From Methylobacterium terricola (lineage in GTDB: Bacteria; Pseudomonadota; Alphaproteobacteria; Rhizobiales; Beijerinckiaceae), in NCBI RefSeq assembly GCF_006151805.1, contig NZ_VDDA01000001.1:685794-749793 (forward strand): a stretch of 64,000 nucleotides of DNA, in the 5' to 3' direction. Positions 19,633-27,127 of the stretch are shown piece by piece; position 1 is the stretch's first letter; each line of letters opens with the position of its first letter. Position numbers and translations under genes: made by a program. The notes beneath the pieces were generated by a model. It had not been told where the DNA came from, searched no databases, and saw only the letters and a list, made by a program, of their open reading frames with translations.

Positions 19633-20499
19633 GTGAAATTCGCCTTCGCGGGAATCGATTTCCTCGGCGGTGTGTTCGAGGCCCTGGCGGAAGCGGGCTG
19701 GCAGCCGATCAAGCTGTTCACCCGCCCCTGCGACGGGATCTACGACCAGAACGACGCGGTCGTGGCGCTCGCCCGGCGCCATCGGATCCCGATGCAGCTC
19801 TCGCGCATCCGCGTCGCCGATATCGAGGCGCTCTCGGCCGAGCACGGCCGCGACTGGGCGCTGGTGGTGGCCGGCTACCCTTGGCTGATCACCGGCTGGC
19901 CCGGCCGGGTGCGCTACGCCCTCAACCTCCACCCCTCGCCGCTGCCGGATGGGCGCGGCCCCTACCCGCTGTTCCGCGCCGTCCTCGAGTCCTACGAGAG
20001 CTGGGGCGTCACCGCCCACGTCCTCGCCGAGGACGGCTTCGACACCGGCGACATCCTGGCCCAGGACATCTTCCCGCTCTCGCGCGCCGAGACGCACGAG
20101 ACCCTGCTCGCCCGCTGCCAGATGGCGGCGACGCGGCTCGCCCGCGGGCCGATCGCCCGCGACCTGCCCGCCCTCTGGCGCAAGGCCGAGCCGCAGGGCG
20201 ACGGCGCCTACTGGCCGCGGGTGAGCGACCTCGACCGCACCCTCGATTTCCGCCAGCCGGTCGAGGCGGTGCTGCGCCGGGTCCGGGCCTTCGGGGCGAT
20301 CGAGACCCTGGCGCGGATCAACGACAACCGGGTCTTCGTCCAGGAGGCCCATGGCTGGACCGAAGCCCACCGCCACGCCCCCGGCAGCGTGGTCCACGTC
20401 TTCCGCCGCCAGATGGTGGTGGCGGCCCGGGACGGCTACGTGCAGATCACCCGCTGGAGCAGCATCCCGCTGACCGACGCGGGCAAGACCGGGCGCTAG
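19633..20499 (+). CDS. formyltransferase-fold protein (Fmt-like)
   Basis: 288-residue protein with the formyl_trans_N fold and a short C-terminal domain. The motif LNLHPSPLPDGRGPYP near residue 97 corresponds to the N-x-HPSLLP-x-RG active-site region, and DTGDILAQDIFPL carries the conserved Asp. It may use 10-formyltetrahydrofolate, but the acceptor is unknown. It is probably not the housekeeping Met-tRNA formyltransferase, which is about 310 residues and usually lies by def. The GTG at 19633 is chosen because GGAG lies eight bases upstream and the domain starts there. DUF2256 follows after 3 bp, suggesting one transcript, divergent from phrB by 144 bp. Confidence 0.75.
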   Translation: MKFAFAGIDFLGGVFEALAEAGWQPIKLFTRPCDGIYDQNDAVVALARRHRIPMQLSRIRVADIEALSAEHGRDWALVVAGYPWLITGWPGRVRYALNLHPSPLPDGRGPYPLFRAVLESYESWGVTAHVLAEDGFDTGDILAQDIFPLSRAETHETLLARCQMAATRLARGPIARDLPALWRKAEPQGDGAYWPRVSDLDRTLDFRQPVEAVLRRVRAFGAIETLARINDNRVFVQEAHGWTEAHRHAPGSVVHVFRRQMVVAARDGYVQITRWSSIPLTDAGKTGR

Positions 20500-20502
20500 G
20501 GC

Positions 20503-20688
20503 ATGCCGAAGATGCGCCGCAAGGGCGACCTGCCGCAGAAGACCTGCTTCCAGTGCGGCCGGCCCTTCGCCTGGCGCAAGAAGTGGGAGCGCGTCTGGGA
20601 CGAGGTGCGCTACTGCTCGGATGCCTGCCGGCGGGCGGCGCATCGGGGCGAGCCGGCCCGCCCGCCCGCGCCTCACGCCTCGAGGTGA
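20503..20688 (+). CDS. DUF2256 small zinc-ribbon protein
   Basis: 61-residue basic protein of the DUF2256 family. Four cysteines form a likely zinc site: Cys15 and Cys18 in TCFQCGRPF, and Cys39 and Cys43 in RYCSDACRR. The segment [15 protein letters not shown] is the family hallmark. Function unknown. From memory, members are often encoded close to photolyase/cryptochrome genes, as here. It starts 3 bp after the formyltransferase-fold gene. Its last 16 bp overlap znuB on the opposite strand. Confidence 0.88.
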   Translation: MPKMRRKGDLPQKTCFQCGRPFAWRKKWERVWDEVRYCSDACRRAAHRGEPARPPAPHASR

Positions 20689-21539
20689 CGCCCCGGCATC
20701 AGCCGCCAGACCAGGCCGCCGCGCGGCCCGAGCAGCATCGAGACGACGTAGAGCATCCCGGCCGAGAGCACGATCGCCGGCCCGGTCGGCAGGCTGGCAT
20801 AGTAGGAGACGAGGAGGCCCGCCACGCTCGCGAGCAGCGCCAGCACCACCGCCGCCGGCATCAGCCCGGTGAGATCGAGGGCCCAGAACCGGGCCGAGAT
20901 CGCCGGCAGCAGCATCAGCCCGACGGCGAGCAGGGTGCCGAGCGCCGCGAAGCCGCCGACGAGGTTGAGGACGACCAGCGCCAGGAAGGCGTAATGCACC
21001 GGCCCGCTCGCCCGGCCGACCGAGCGCAGGAACAGGGGATCGACGCATTCCATCACCAGCGGCCGGTAGGCGACGGCCAGCGCTGCGAGCGTCACGGTGC
21101 TGATGCCGCCGAGCAGCAGGAGCGCGTCGTCGTCGAGGGCGAGCACCGTGCCGAACAGGATGTGCAGGAGATCGATCGACGAGCCGCGGGCCGAGATCAG
21201 CAGCACGCCGGCGGCGAGCGAGATGAGGTAGAACGCCGCCAGGCTGGCATCCTCGCGCAGCACCGTCGAGCGGGCGATGAGGCCCGAGAGCATCGCCACC
21301 GCGAGGCCGGCGACGAGGCCGCCCAGCGTCATCGCCGGCAGCGACAGCCCGGCCCACAGGAAGCCGATTGCGGCCCCGGGCAGGATGGCGTGGCTCATCG
21401 CCTCGCTCATCAGGCTCATCCGGCGCAAGGTCAGGAACACGCCGACCGGGGCGGCGCCGACCGACAGGGCGACGCAGCCGGCGAGCGCCCGGCGCATGAA
21501 GGCGAATTCGACGAAGGGCGCCGTCAGGAAGTCGATCAC
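20673..21539 (-). CDS. znuB: ZnuB, zinc ABC transporter permease
   Basis: Inner-membrane permease of the ABC-3 family, 288 residues with about eight hydrophobic spans. The family segments [19 protein letters not shown] near residue 37 and [18 protein letters not shown] near residue 208 are present. The family handles Zn, Mn or Fe; zinc is inferred from the adjacent Fur-family gene and Zur-box-like sequence. The GTG start at 21539 overlaps the znuC stop (GTGA). No substrate-binding ZnuA is in the window. Its end overlaps the DUF2256 gene by 16 bp. Confidence 0.9.
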   Translation of the reverse strand: MIDFLTAPFVEFAFMRRALAGCVALSVGAAPVGVFLTLRRMSLMSEAMSHAILPGAAIGFLWAGLSLPAMTLGGLVAGLAVAMLSGLIARSTVLREDASLAAFYLISLAAGVLLISARGSSIDLLHILFGTVLALDDDALLLLGGISTVTLAALAVAYRPLVMECVDPLFLRSVGRASGPVHYAFLALVVLNLVGGFAALGTLLAVGLMLLPAISARFWALDLTGLMPAAVVLALLASVAGLLVSYYASLPTGPAIVLSAGMLYVVSMLLGPRGGLVWRLMPGRHLEA

Positions 21540-22345
21540 GCGGCGTGCCCGTGGCTGTGGTTGTCGTGCGAGCCGTGCCCGGGCGGTGTGGCCGCGGGCG
21601 CGCGGCAGACCGGCGCCTCGTCGTCCCAGGCCTCGCACAGCCGGCGGGCGCGCCGCAGGTTGTCGGTGGTCAGCACCTCGCCCGTGGCGCCCCAGGCCAC
21701 CGCCTCGCGGGCGAGGAGCAGGGTCGAGGGGAAGTGGCGGGCGACCTGGTCGAGGTCGTGCAGCACCGCCACCACGGTGCGGCCCTCGTCGTGCCAGCCA
21801 TGGACCAGGGCGAGCAGCTCGTCGGTGGTCCGGGCGTCGATCGCCGCGAACGGCTCGTCGAGCAGGATCACCCGGGCGTCCTGGAGCAGGACGCGGGCGA
21901 ACAGGGCGCGGCGCAGCTGGCCGCCCGACAGGGTGCCGATCGGCCGGCGCTCGAACCCGGTGAGCCCGACCGCGGCCAGGGCCGCCTCGACGGCGGAGCG
22001 ATGGGCCTTGAGCGAGCGCCAGGGCCCGACCCGCCGCCACAGCCCCATCGCCACGAGGTCGAACACGGCGATCGGGAAGGCCCGGTCGATCTCGGCGGCC
22101 TGCGGCAGATAGGCGATGCCCCGGCGCGACAGGCCCGGCCGGGCGACCTCGCCCTCGAGCGGCCTGATCTCGCCCATGATGCCCTTGAGCAAGGTCGACT
22201 TGCCGGCGCCGTTCGGCCCGACCACCGCGGTGAGCGACCCCGTCGGGATCGTGCCGTCGAGGTGATGCACCGCCGGGTGGCGGGCATAGCCGAGGGTGAG
22301 GCCGCGAAAGACCAGGGCGCTGCCGGGGCTTGGGACCGCGCTCAC
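21536..22345 (-). CDS. znuC: ZnuC, zinc ABC transporter ATPase
   Basis: 269-residue ATPase with Walker A GPNGAGKST, Q-loop LPQAAEID, signature LSGGQLRRALFARVL and Walker B VILLDEPFAAID. The C-terminus is a His-rich tail ([13 protein letters not shown]) fit for metal binding and common in ZnuC. The GTG at 22345 is preferred over the GTG at 22357 because it overlaps the stop of the small gene just upstream (GTGA), the same coupling as between znuC and znuB. It supplies ATP hydrolysis for zinc uptake. Confidence 0.9.
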   Translation of the reverse strand: MSAVPSPGSALVFRGLTLGYARHPAVHHLDGTIPTGSLTAVVGPNGAGKSTLLKGIMGEIRPLEGEVARPGLSRRGIAYLPQAAEIDRAFPIAVFDLVAMGLWRRVGPWRSLKAHRSAVEAALAAVGLTGFERRPIGTLSGGQLRRALFARVLLQDARVILLDEPFAAIDARTTDELLALVHGWHDEGRTVVAVLHDLDQVARHFPSTLLLAREAVAWGATGEVLTTDNLRRARRLCEAWDDEAPVCRAPAATPPGHGSHDNHSHGHAA

Positions 22346-22503
22346 GCCATGGCCCACCCGATCAGGCCCCAGACCATCGCGGCCAGGAGCGCGGCGGCGG
22401 CGAGGCGCGGCGCCAGCCCGAGCCGCAGCAGCGAGAACGGCACCGCTCGGGGGCGCGGGACGGCGGCGTCGGCCCGCGAGGGGGGGCCATGATCATGCGG
22501 CAT
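22342..22503 (-). CDS. 53-residue single-span membrane protein coupled to znuC
   Basis: Small open frame from ATG at 22503, ending in a TGA that overlaps the znuC GTG by four bases. The chain begins MPHDHGPPSRAD, with two His and an Asp. A basic linker follows, then one strong hydrophobic segment, LAAAALLAAMVWGLIGWAMA, at residues 34-53 that runs to the C-terminus. Topology would be N-in with positive Arg residues before the span. I do not recognise a family. Position and coupling suggest a small accessory subunit of the zinc importer. There is no good Shine-Dalgarno, which lowers confidence. Confidence 0.5.
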   Translation of the reverse strand: MPHDHGPPSRADAAVPRPRAVPFSLLRLGLAPRLAAAALLAAMVWGLIGWAMA

Positions 22504-22560
22504 CGGCGAATACGTCGCTCGGGTCCGGGCGCGCCCTCGGCGGGCGGCCGCGCGAACCCC

Positions 22561-22589
22561 ATATGACAGGCGGCCGGCGGCCGCCTCAA
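22561..22589 (-). promoter_or_regulatory. candidate promoter of the znu operon
   Basis: On the minus strand TTGAGG (22589-22584), a 17-bp spacer, then TCATAT (22566-22561) gives a plausible sigma70 promoter about 60 bp before the small znu-coupled gene. The Zur-box-like palindrome lies just upstream of the -35. Confidence 0.4.
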
Positions 22590-22598
22590 GCGGCGACC

Positions 22599-22611
22599 GT
22601 TACACTGTAAC
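22599..22611. promoter_or_regulatory. candidate Zur box
   Basis: GTTACACTGTAAC is a perfect 13-bp palindrome of the GTTA-N5-TAAC type seen in alphaproteobacterial Zur operators. It lies between the divergent znu operon and the zur gene, where zinc-loaded Zur would repress uptake. A second palindrome, CAGGCCGGGCCTG, abuts it at 22611-22623. Confidence 0.6.
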
Positions 22612-22677
22612 AGGCCGGGCCTGTCAACCGCCGTCGGGCTGGGCTAGAACCCCGGCCGATCGCGCGGCCATCGGACG

Positions 22678-22750
22678 ATGCTCTAGGTTTTTGATTCTGC
22701 CGCATTTTCTGCGACGAACCGGTATCCACCTCGTCGGGAAATGCTCTAGG
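22678..22750 (+). repeat. dispersed palindromic repeat upstream of zur
   Basis: Bounded by ATGCTCTAGG at about 22679-22688 and again ATGCTCTAGG at 22741-22750. Inside, GCATTTTCTGCGACGA can pair with TCGTCGGGAAATGC around an ACCGGTATCCACC loop. The core CGACGAACCGGTATCCACC and the ATGCTCTA ends match, from memory, an intergenic repeat widespread in Methylobacterium and Bradyrhizobium. No coding capacity. Confidence 0.6.
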
Positions 22751-22784
22751 AAGCGGCCATGGCTGCCGGGAGGGTTTGGAGCGC

Positions 22785-23300
22785 ATGGACGAGCACGGCA
22801 CCTGCGGTCACCACGACCACGCGCCTCACGACCACGCCCACGGTCCGGGCCGGACCGCCGACCTCGTCGCCCGGGCCGAGCGGCTGGCGCAGGATCTCGG
22901 CCTGCAATTCACGGCCCTGCGCCGACGCACCCTCGAGGTTGTGGCCGACGAGGGCAGGCCGCTGGGCGCCTACGACATCGCCGAGCGCCTGAGCGCCCCG
23001 GGCAAGCGCGTCGCCGCGGTCTCGGTCTACCGCGCCCTCGACTTCCTCACCGAGCACGGCCTCGTCCACCGCATCGCCAGCCGCAACGCCTTCGTGCCCT
23101 GCGAGCACGGCCACGGCGCCGGCGAGAGCGCGGTCTTCCTCATCTGCCGCCGCTGCGGCAGCGTCGACGAGACGATCTCTGCCGAGATCGAGCGCAGCCT
23201 CGACCGGACCCTCGCCCAGGCCGGATTCAAGCCGGCGAGCCGGATCGTCGAGATCGAAGGGGAATGCGGGGCATGCCAGGGGCGGCATGAGGCGGAGTGA
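22785..23300 (+). CDS. zur: Zur, zinc-responsive Fur family repressor
   Basis: 171-residue Fur-family regulator, presumed zinc sensor. A His-rich N-terminus (GHHDHAPHDHAHG) precedes the winged helix, whose recognition helix is around RVAAVSVYRALDFLTEHGLV. The dimerisation domain has the zinc ligands CEHGHG, the pair CRRC and a terminal CGAC. The ATG at 22785 has GGGAGGG ten bases upstream; a TTG at 22776 is a less likely start. It is divergent from the znu genes with a Zur-box-like site between, so it probably represses them and possibly itself. Confidence 0.9.
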   Translation: MDEHGTCGHHDHAPHDHAHGPGRTADLVARAERLAQDLGLQFTALRRRTLEVVADEGRPLGAYDIAERLSAPGKRVAAVSVYRALDFLTEHGLVHRIASRNAFVPCEHGHGAGESAVFLICRRCGSVDETISAEIERSLDRTLAQAGFKPASRIVEIEGECGACQGRHEAE

Positions 23301-23885
23301 GAGCCGCCGCGCCTTCGGCGCGCGTCCTTCCCCCGCTCGTCGGTGATTGATTCCTCCGCACGGGGCGCGGGACCGCGCGGCGCCGCGCGCGCGGCGGCGC
23401 CCGGACCGGTCTGACGCGAGGCGCCGAACGGCGGCATGTCGCCGCGGTGCGCAGCCGCAGAGCAGGCCGTGACGAGCGGCCGGGCTCACCCAGGCGACCT
23501 TCGATGAACGCGTGTCGCCGCGCTCGCGGCCTCCCGGCTTGTCTGCGCGCGGGGCGTCTTCGGACCCGGGATCTCGCGGCCTGGACGGCGATGAGACGTG
23601 ACGGCGCGCACACGTCTGACGATCCAGAAATAAAATTTCCGGTTGTCGTTTCCTCCGAAGCGTGTCGCGCTCTCCTGGGCCCGCCCGTGATCGGACGTCG
23701 ACACGCGTCGTCCGCGTCATCCTGCGATCTGCGCTGGGTCATGTCTATTTTTTGTCTATACAGACATATCATACTCAAGATGGACAATTTATAAAGCGAA
23801 TGTCGAATTTTTATTTGTCTTAAATTGAAACAAATGGCTCGATATTTCGTTACGGTTTGGTAGAAAATGGAAGCGGGCCTCAGGG
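23301..23885. promoter_or_regulatory. 585-bp interval with an AT-rich promoter zone before the glucan operon
   Basis: No gene is supported. The part from about 23735 to 23870 is strikingly AT-rich for this genome, with TTTATAAA-like and TTTTTATTTG runs, suggesting a promoter and regulator-binding region for the downstream pair. TGTCTATACAGACA (23753-23766) is an inverted repeat with 5-bp arms and could be an operator. The first ~430 bp are GC-rich with nothing recognised. Confidence 0.45.
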
Positions 23886-25121
23886 ATGCTTTGGAACAGC
23901 CGAGCGATGCGCATCCTCGTGGGTGTGTTGCTGCTTGGAGCGGCGGCCCTCGCGATCCTGCCGGCCCTCACCGGCTATACCAGCCTCGACGGCACGGTGA
24001 ATGCCCGCTTCACCGTCGTCGCCGCGCCGATCGAGGGGGTGGTTTCCGCGACCCCCCCGAAGGTCGGCACCGCGGTCCCGCAAAACGATCCGCTGTTCCA
24101 GATCCGGAACGAGCGCATCGCCCGCACGGCCGAGGCGCAGCTGGACGCGGATCTCGGTGCGACCCGCGAGCGTCTGCGCGCGCTCGAGGGCCAGGCCGGC
24201 GCGCTCTCGGCCATCAAGGCCGACCTCGCCGCCCGGCTCAAGGAGTATCAGCAGGCCAGCGTCACGGGGATCCAGCAGGAGATCGTCATCCGCCAGCAGC
24301 GGATCACCGCCGCACAGGCGCAGCAGGTCTCCGCGCAGGCGGACCTGGTCCGCAAGACGACGCTCGGGGCGACGGGCGTCGTGGCCGGAAGCTCCGTCGA
24401 GCAGGCGCGCGCCGCCTCGGTGGCGGCGACCAGCGAGCAGGCGATCGCCCGGGCCGACCTCGAGCGCCTCACCCGCCAGCTCGAGGCGCTCCGCAAGGGC
24501 ACCTTCGTCGGCGAGGGCCGCAACGACGTGCCGTACTCGCAGCAGCGCCAGGACGAGGTCGCGATCCAGCTCGCGAACGTGCAGATGCAGGCCCGGGCCG
24601 AGCGCGCCCGCATCCAGCAGCTGGAGCGGCAGATCGAGCTCGAGCGCCAGCGCAACGACCGGCTCTCGACCGCGGTCGTGCGGGTTCCGTTCGACGGCGT
24701 GATCTGGCGCAACAACGTCGTGGCCGGATCGAACGTCGTCGTCGGCAACGAGCTGATCCGGCTCCTCGACTGCCGCGACCTGTTCGTCGACATCCTGGTC
24801 AATGAGATCGATTACGACGACATCTCTCCCGGGGCGAGCGCGGAGGTCCGGCTTCTCGGCAGCAGCCAGATCATCGCCGGCACCGTCCTCTCGGTGCGCG
24901 GATCGAGCGCCGCCGTCGAGGAGCTGGTCCTGGCGGCTGTCCCGCCCGAGAGTCGTGGCAAGAGCGCCCGCTTCCGCGTGGCGCTCGAACCGAACGCCAT
25001 GCAGCGCGACTTCGCCAATTTCTGCCAGGTCGGCCGCTCGGTCCAGGTCCGGATCGCCCACGCCGCCAAGCGCGTCCGCCTGCCCAACCTGGTGAAGAGC
25101 CTGTGGTTCAGTATCTCGTAG
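23886..25121 (+). CDS. HlyD-type membrane fusion protein, BgsB-like
   Basis: 411-residue periplasmic adaptor anchored by one N-terminal span (LVGVLLLGAAALAILPAL, about residues 10-27). A lipoyl-like half (VVAAPIEGVVSATPPKVGTA) is followed by a long coiled-coil hairpin (about residues 80-260, rich in Gln, Arg and Glu). The second lipoyl/barrel half contains VRVPFDGVIWRNNVVAGS and DILVNEIDYDD. It overlaps the glycosyltransferase gene by 19 bp, so the pair is one operon. The arrangement matches bgsBA of Sinorhizobium meliloti, which makes mixed-linkage beta-glucan. It probably guides polymer across the periplasm. Confidence 0.8.
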   Translation: MLWNSRAMRILVGVLLLGAAALAILPALTGYTSLDGTVNARFTVVAAPIEGVVSATPPKVGTAVPQNDPLFQIRNERIARTAEAQLDADLGATRERLRALEGQAGALSAIKADLAARLKEYQQASVTGIQQEIVIRQQRITAAQAQQVSAQADLVRKTTLGATGVVAGSSVEQARAASVAATSEQAIARADLERLTRQLEALRKGTFVGEGRNDVPYSQQRQDEVAIQLANVQMQARAERARIQQLERQIELERQRNDRLSTAVVRVPFDGVIWRNNVVAGSNVVVGNELIRLLDCRDLFVDILVNEIDYDDISPGASAEVRLLGSSQIIAGTVLSVRGSSAAVEELVLAAVPPESRGKSARFRVALEPNAMQRDFANFCQVGRSVQVRIAHAAKRVRLPNLVKSLWFSIS

Positions 25122-27100
25122 ATTTCGTGCCGACCCTGCTCGTCGCGGCGTTCTTCTTCCTCTTCAGCCTGAACTGGCCGCGGCACGCGACGTGGCCGCG
25201 TGCCGTGACCTGCGCCTTCGTTCTCGCGGTCGCCGTTCGCTATCTCGTCTGGCGGTTCTTCGCCACGGTGCTCGCCTATCCCGTGGACTGGAGCTTCGGG
25301 TTCCTGTGGACGTGGTTCGTCTTCCTCGTCGAGCTCGGCGCCTTCGCCGACATCCTGCTGTTCCTCTTCGCCATGAGCCGCACCGTCGACCGCAGCGCCG
25401 AGGCGGACCGGCTCGAGCGGGACTACTTCGCCCGCGACGCCGCGCGCCTTCCCACCGTGGACGTGTTCATCCCGACCTATAACGAGCCCCTCGACGTGCT
25501 GGAGCGCACCATCGTTGGCGCCCTCGCGCTGGATTACCCCAAGGACAAGCTCACGATCTATGTCCTCGACGATAAAAGGCGCGGCTGGCTGAAGGATTAT
25601 TGCGAGCGGAAGGGCGCCGTTCACGTCACGCGCCCCGACAATTCCCATGCGAAGGCCGGCAACATGAACAACGGCCTTCAAGTCTCGTCGGGCGATTTCA
25701 TCGCCATCTTCGATGCGGACTTCGTGCCCTACCGCAATTTCCTGCGGCGCACGGTGCCGTTCTTCCAGGATCCGACGATCGGCATCGTCCAGACGCCGCA
25801 GCATTTCTTCAACAAGGACCCGGTGCAGTCGAATCTGAGCCTGGAGAACGTCTGGCCCGACGAGCAGCGGCTGTTCTTCGACGAGATGGCGGCCAGCCGC
25901 GACGCCTGGGACGTCAGCTTCTGCTGCGGCTCCTGCTCGATTGCCCGGCGCTCCGCCATCGCGGAGATCGGCGGCTTCCCGCACGATTCGATCACCGAGG
26001 ACCTGCTCACCACCCTGGCGCTGCTCAACCGGGGCTACACGACGCGCTACCTCAACGAGCGTCTGTCGATGGGCCTCGCCGCCGAGAACCTGAAGGGCTA
26101 CTTCGTCCAGCGCGGCCGCTGGTGCCGCGGCGGCATTCAGACGATCTACCTGCATAACGGCCCGCTGCGCGGCCCGGGCCTGACCCTGTTCCAGCGCTTC
26201 ATGTTCCTGCCGCTGTCGTGGCTCGTCCAGTACACGGTGCGGTTCGTGATCCTGATCGTCCCGGCCGTCTATCTCTGGACCGGGGCGGCGCCCCTGTACT
26301 TCACCGGGACCGCGGACATCGTCTGGTATCAGGTGCCGGTCCTGGTGGCGTACTTCCTGCTGATGGGCTGGCTCACGCCGACCCGGTACCTCCCGCTCGT
26401 GTCCTCGGCGGTCGGGGCCTTCGCGACGTTCCGGATGCTGCCGGTCGTCGTGTCGAGCCTGGTCAAGCCGTTCGGCGTGCCGTTCCGGGTCACGCCCAAG
26501 GGGTCCGGCAACGAGGAATCGGCGTTCGACGCCTACACGTTCTTCTCGATCGCGTTCTGGATCGCCGTCACCGCCCTCGGCCTCGTCGTCAACGTCGTGC
26601 CCGAATGGTCGCGGGTCGGGGAGGGCGAGTTCTCGGTGGTCTCGGCCTACTGGGCCGCTCTCAACATCGCGGTGCTGATGGTGGCGTCGCTCATCTGCTT
26701 CGAGCGGCCGCGACCGCTCCTCGACAGCTTCGCGACCGACGAGGAGGCCAGGATCGCATGCGGGACGGCGACCCTGCCCGGCCGGGTCACGAGCCTGTCG
26801 CTCGCGGGCGGCGTCGTCGCGCTTCAGGCGGAACCCGCCGTCGCGGCGGGCGACGCGATGATCGTCGCGATGCCGCACTTTCCCGAGCTGCGCTGCACGG
26901 TCGAGACGGTCTCCCGCCTCGGGCCGAAGCGCGTCGCGATCCGGTTCGGCACCGCCCTCGAGGGCGAATGCCGGGACCAGATGATCGTCAAGCTCTACAC
27001 GGGAGGTTACTCCCAGGACATCCGCGCGCTCGACAAGTCGGCGATCGCCGGCGGCCTGTGGTCGCGGATGTTCGGCCGCACGGCGCGGGCGGCGTCCTGA
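25103..27100 (+). CDS. GT2 beta-glucan synthase, BgsA/CrdS/BcsA-like
   Basis: 665-residue processive family 2 glycosyltransferase. Two or three N-terminal spans are followed by the catalytic domain: Asp156-Asp157 in LDDKRR, DAD at 204-206, TED at 298-300 and QRGRW at 336-340. Four or so spans follow, then a C-terminal beta-rich domain from about residue 540. That domain resembles PilZ but lacks the usual Asp in the D-x-S-x-x-G motif (SLSLAG here). Length and the preceding membrane-fusion gene fit BgsA (mixed-linkage glucan) or curdlan synthase better than BcsA, since no bcsB follows. GTG start. Control by cyclic di-GMP is likely by analogy. Confidence 0.83.
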   Translation: MVQYLVDFVPTLLVAAFFFLFSLNWPRHATWPRAVTCAFVLAVAVRYLVWRFFATVLAYPVDWSFGFLWTWFVFLVELGAFADILLFLFAMSRTVDRSAEADRLERDYFARDAARLPTVDVFIPTYNEPLDVLERTIVGALALDYPKDKLTIYVLDDKRRGWLKDYCERKGAVHVTRPDNSHAKAGNMNNGLQVSSGDFIAIFDADFVPYRNFLRRTVPFFQDPTIGIVQTPQHFFNKDPVQSNLSLENVWPDEQRLFFDEMAASRDAWDVSFCCGSCSIARRSAIAEIGGFPHDSITEDLLTTLALLNRGYTTRYLNERLSMGLAAENLKGYFVQRGRWCRGGIQTIYLHNGPLRGPGLTLFQRFMFLPLSWLVQYTVRFVILIVPAVYLWTGAAPLYFTGTADIVWYQVPVLVAYFLLMGWLTPTRYLPLVSSAVGAFATFRMLPVVVSSLVKPFGVPFRVTPKGSGNEESAFDAYTFFSIAFWIAVTALGLVVNVVPEWSRVGEGEFSVVSAYWAALNIAVLMVASLICFERPRPLLDSFATDEEARIACGTATLPGRVTSLSLAGGVVALQAEPAVAAGDAMIVAMPHFPELRCTVETVSRLGPKRVAIRFGTALEGECRDQMIVKLYTGGYSQDIRALDKSAIAGGLWSRMFGRTARAAS

Positions 27101-27105
27101 GGCCG

Positions 27106-27122
27106 GGCGGGATCGGCCCGCC
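27106..27122. terminator. hairpin between convergent glucan synthase and sugar transferase genes
   Basis: GGCGGG (27106-27111) and CCCGCC (27117-27122) form a 6-bp stem with a 5-base loop in the 27-bp gap between two convergent stops. A short bidirectional terminator is plausible, with no T-run. Confidence 0.35.
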
Positions 27123-27127
27123 GACCG

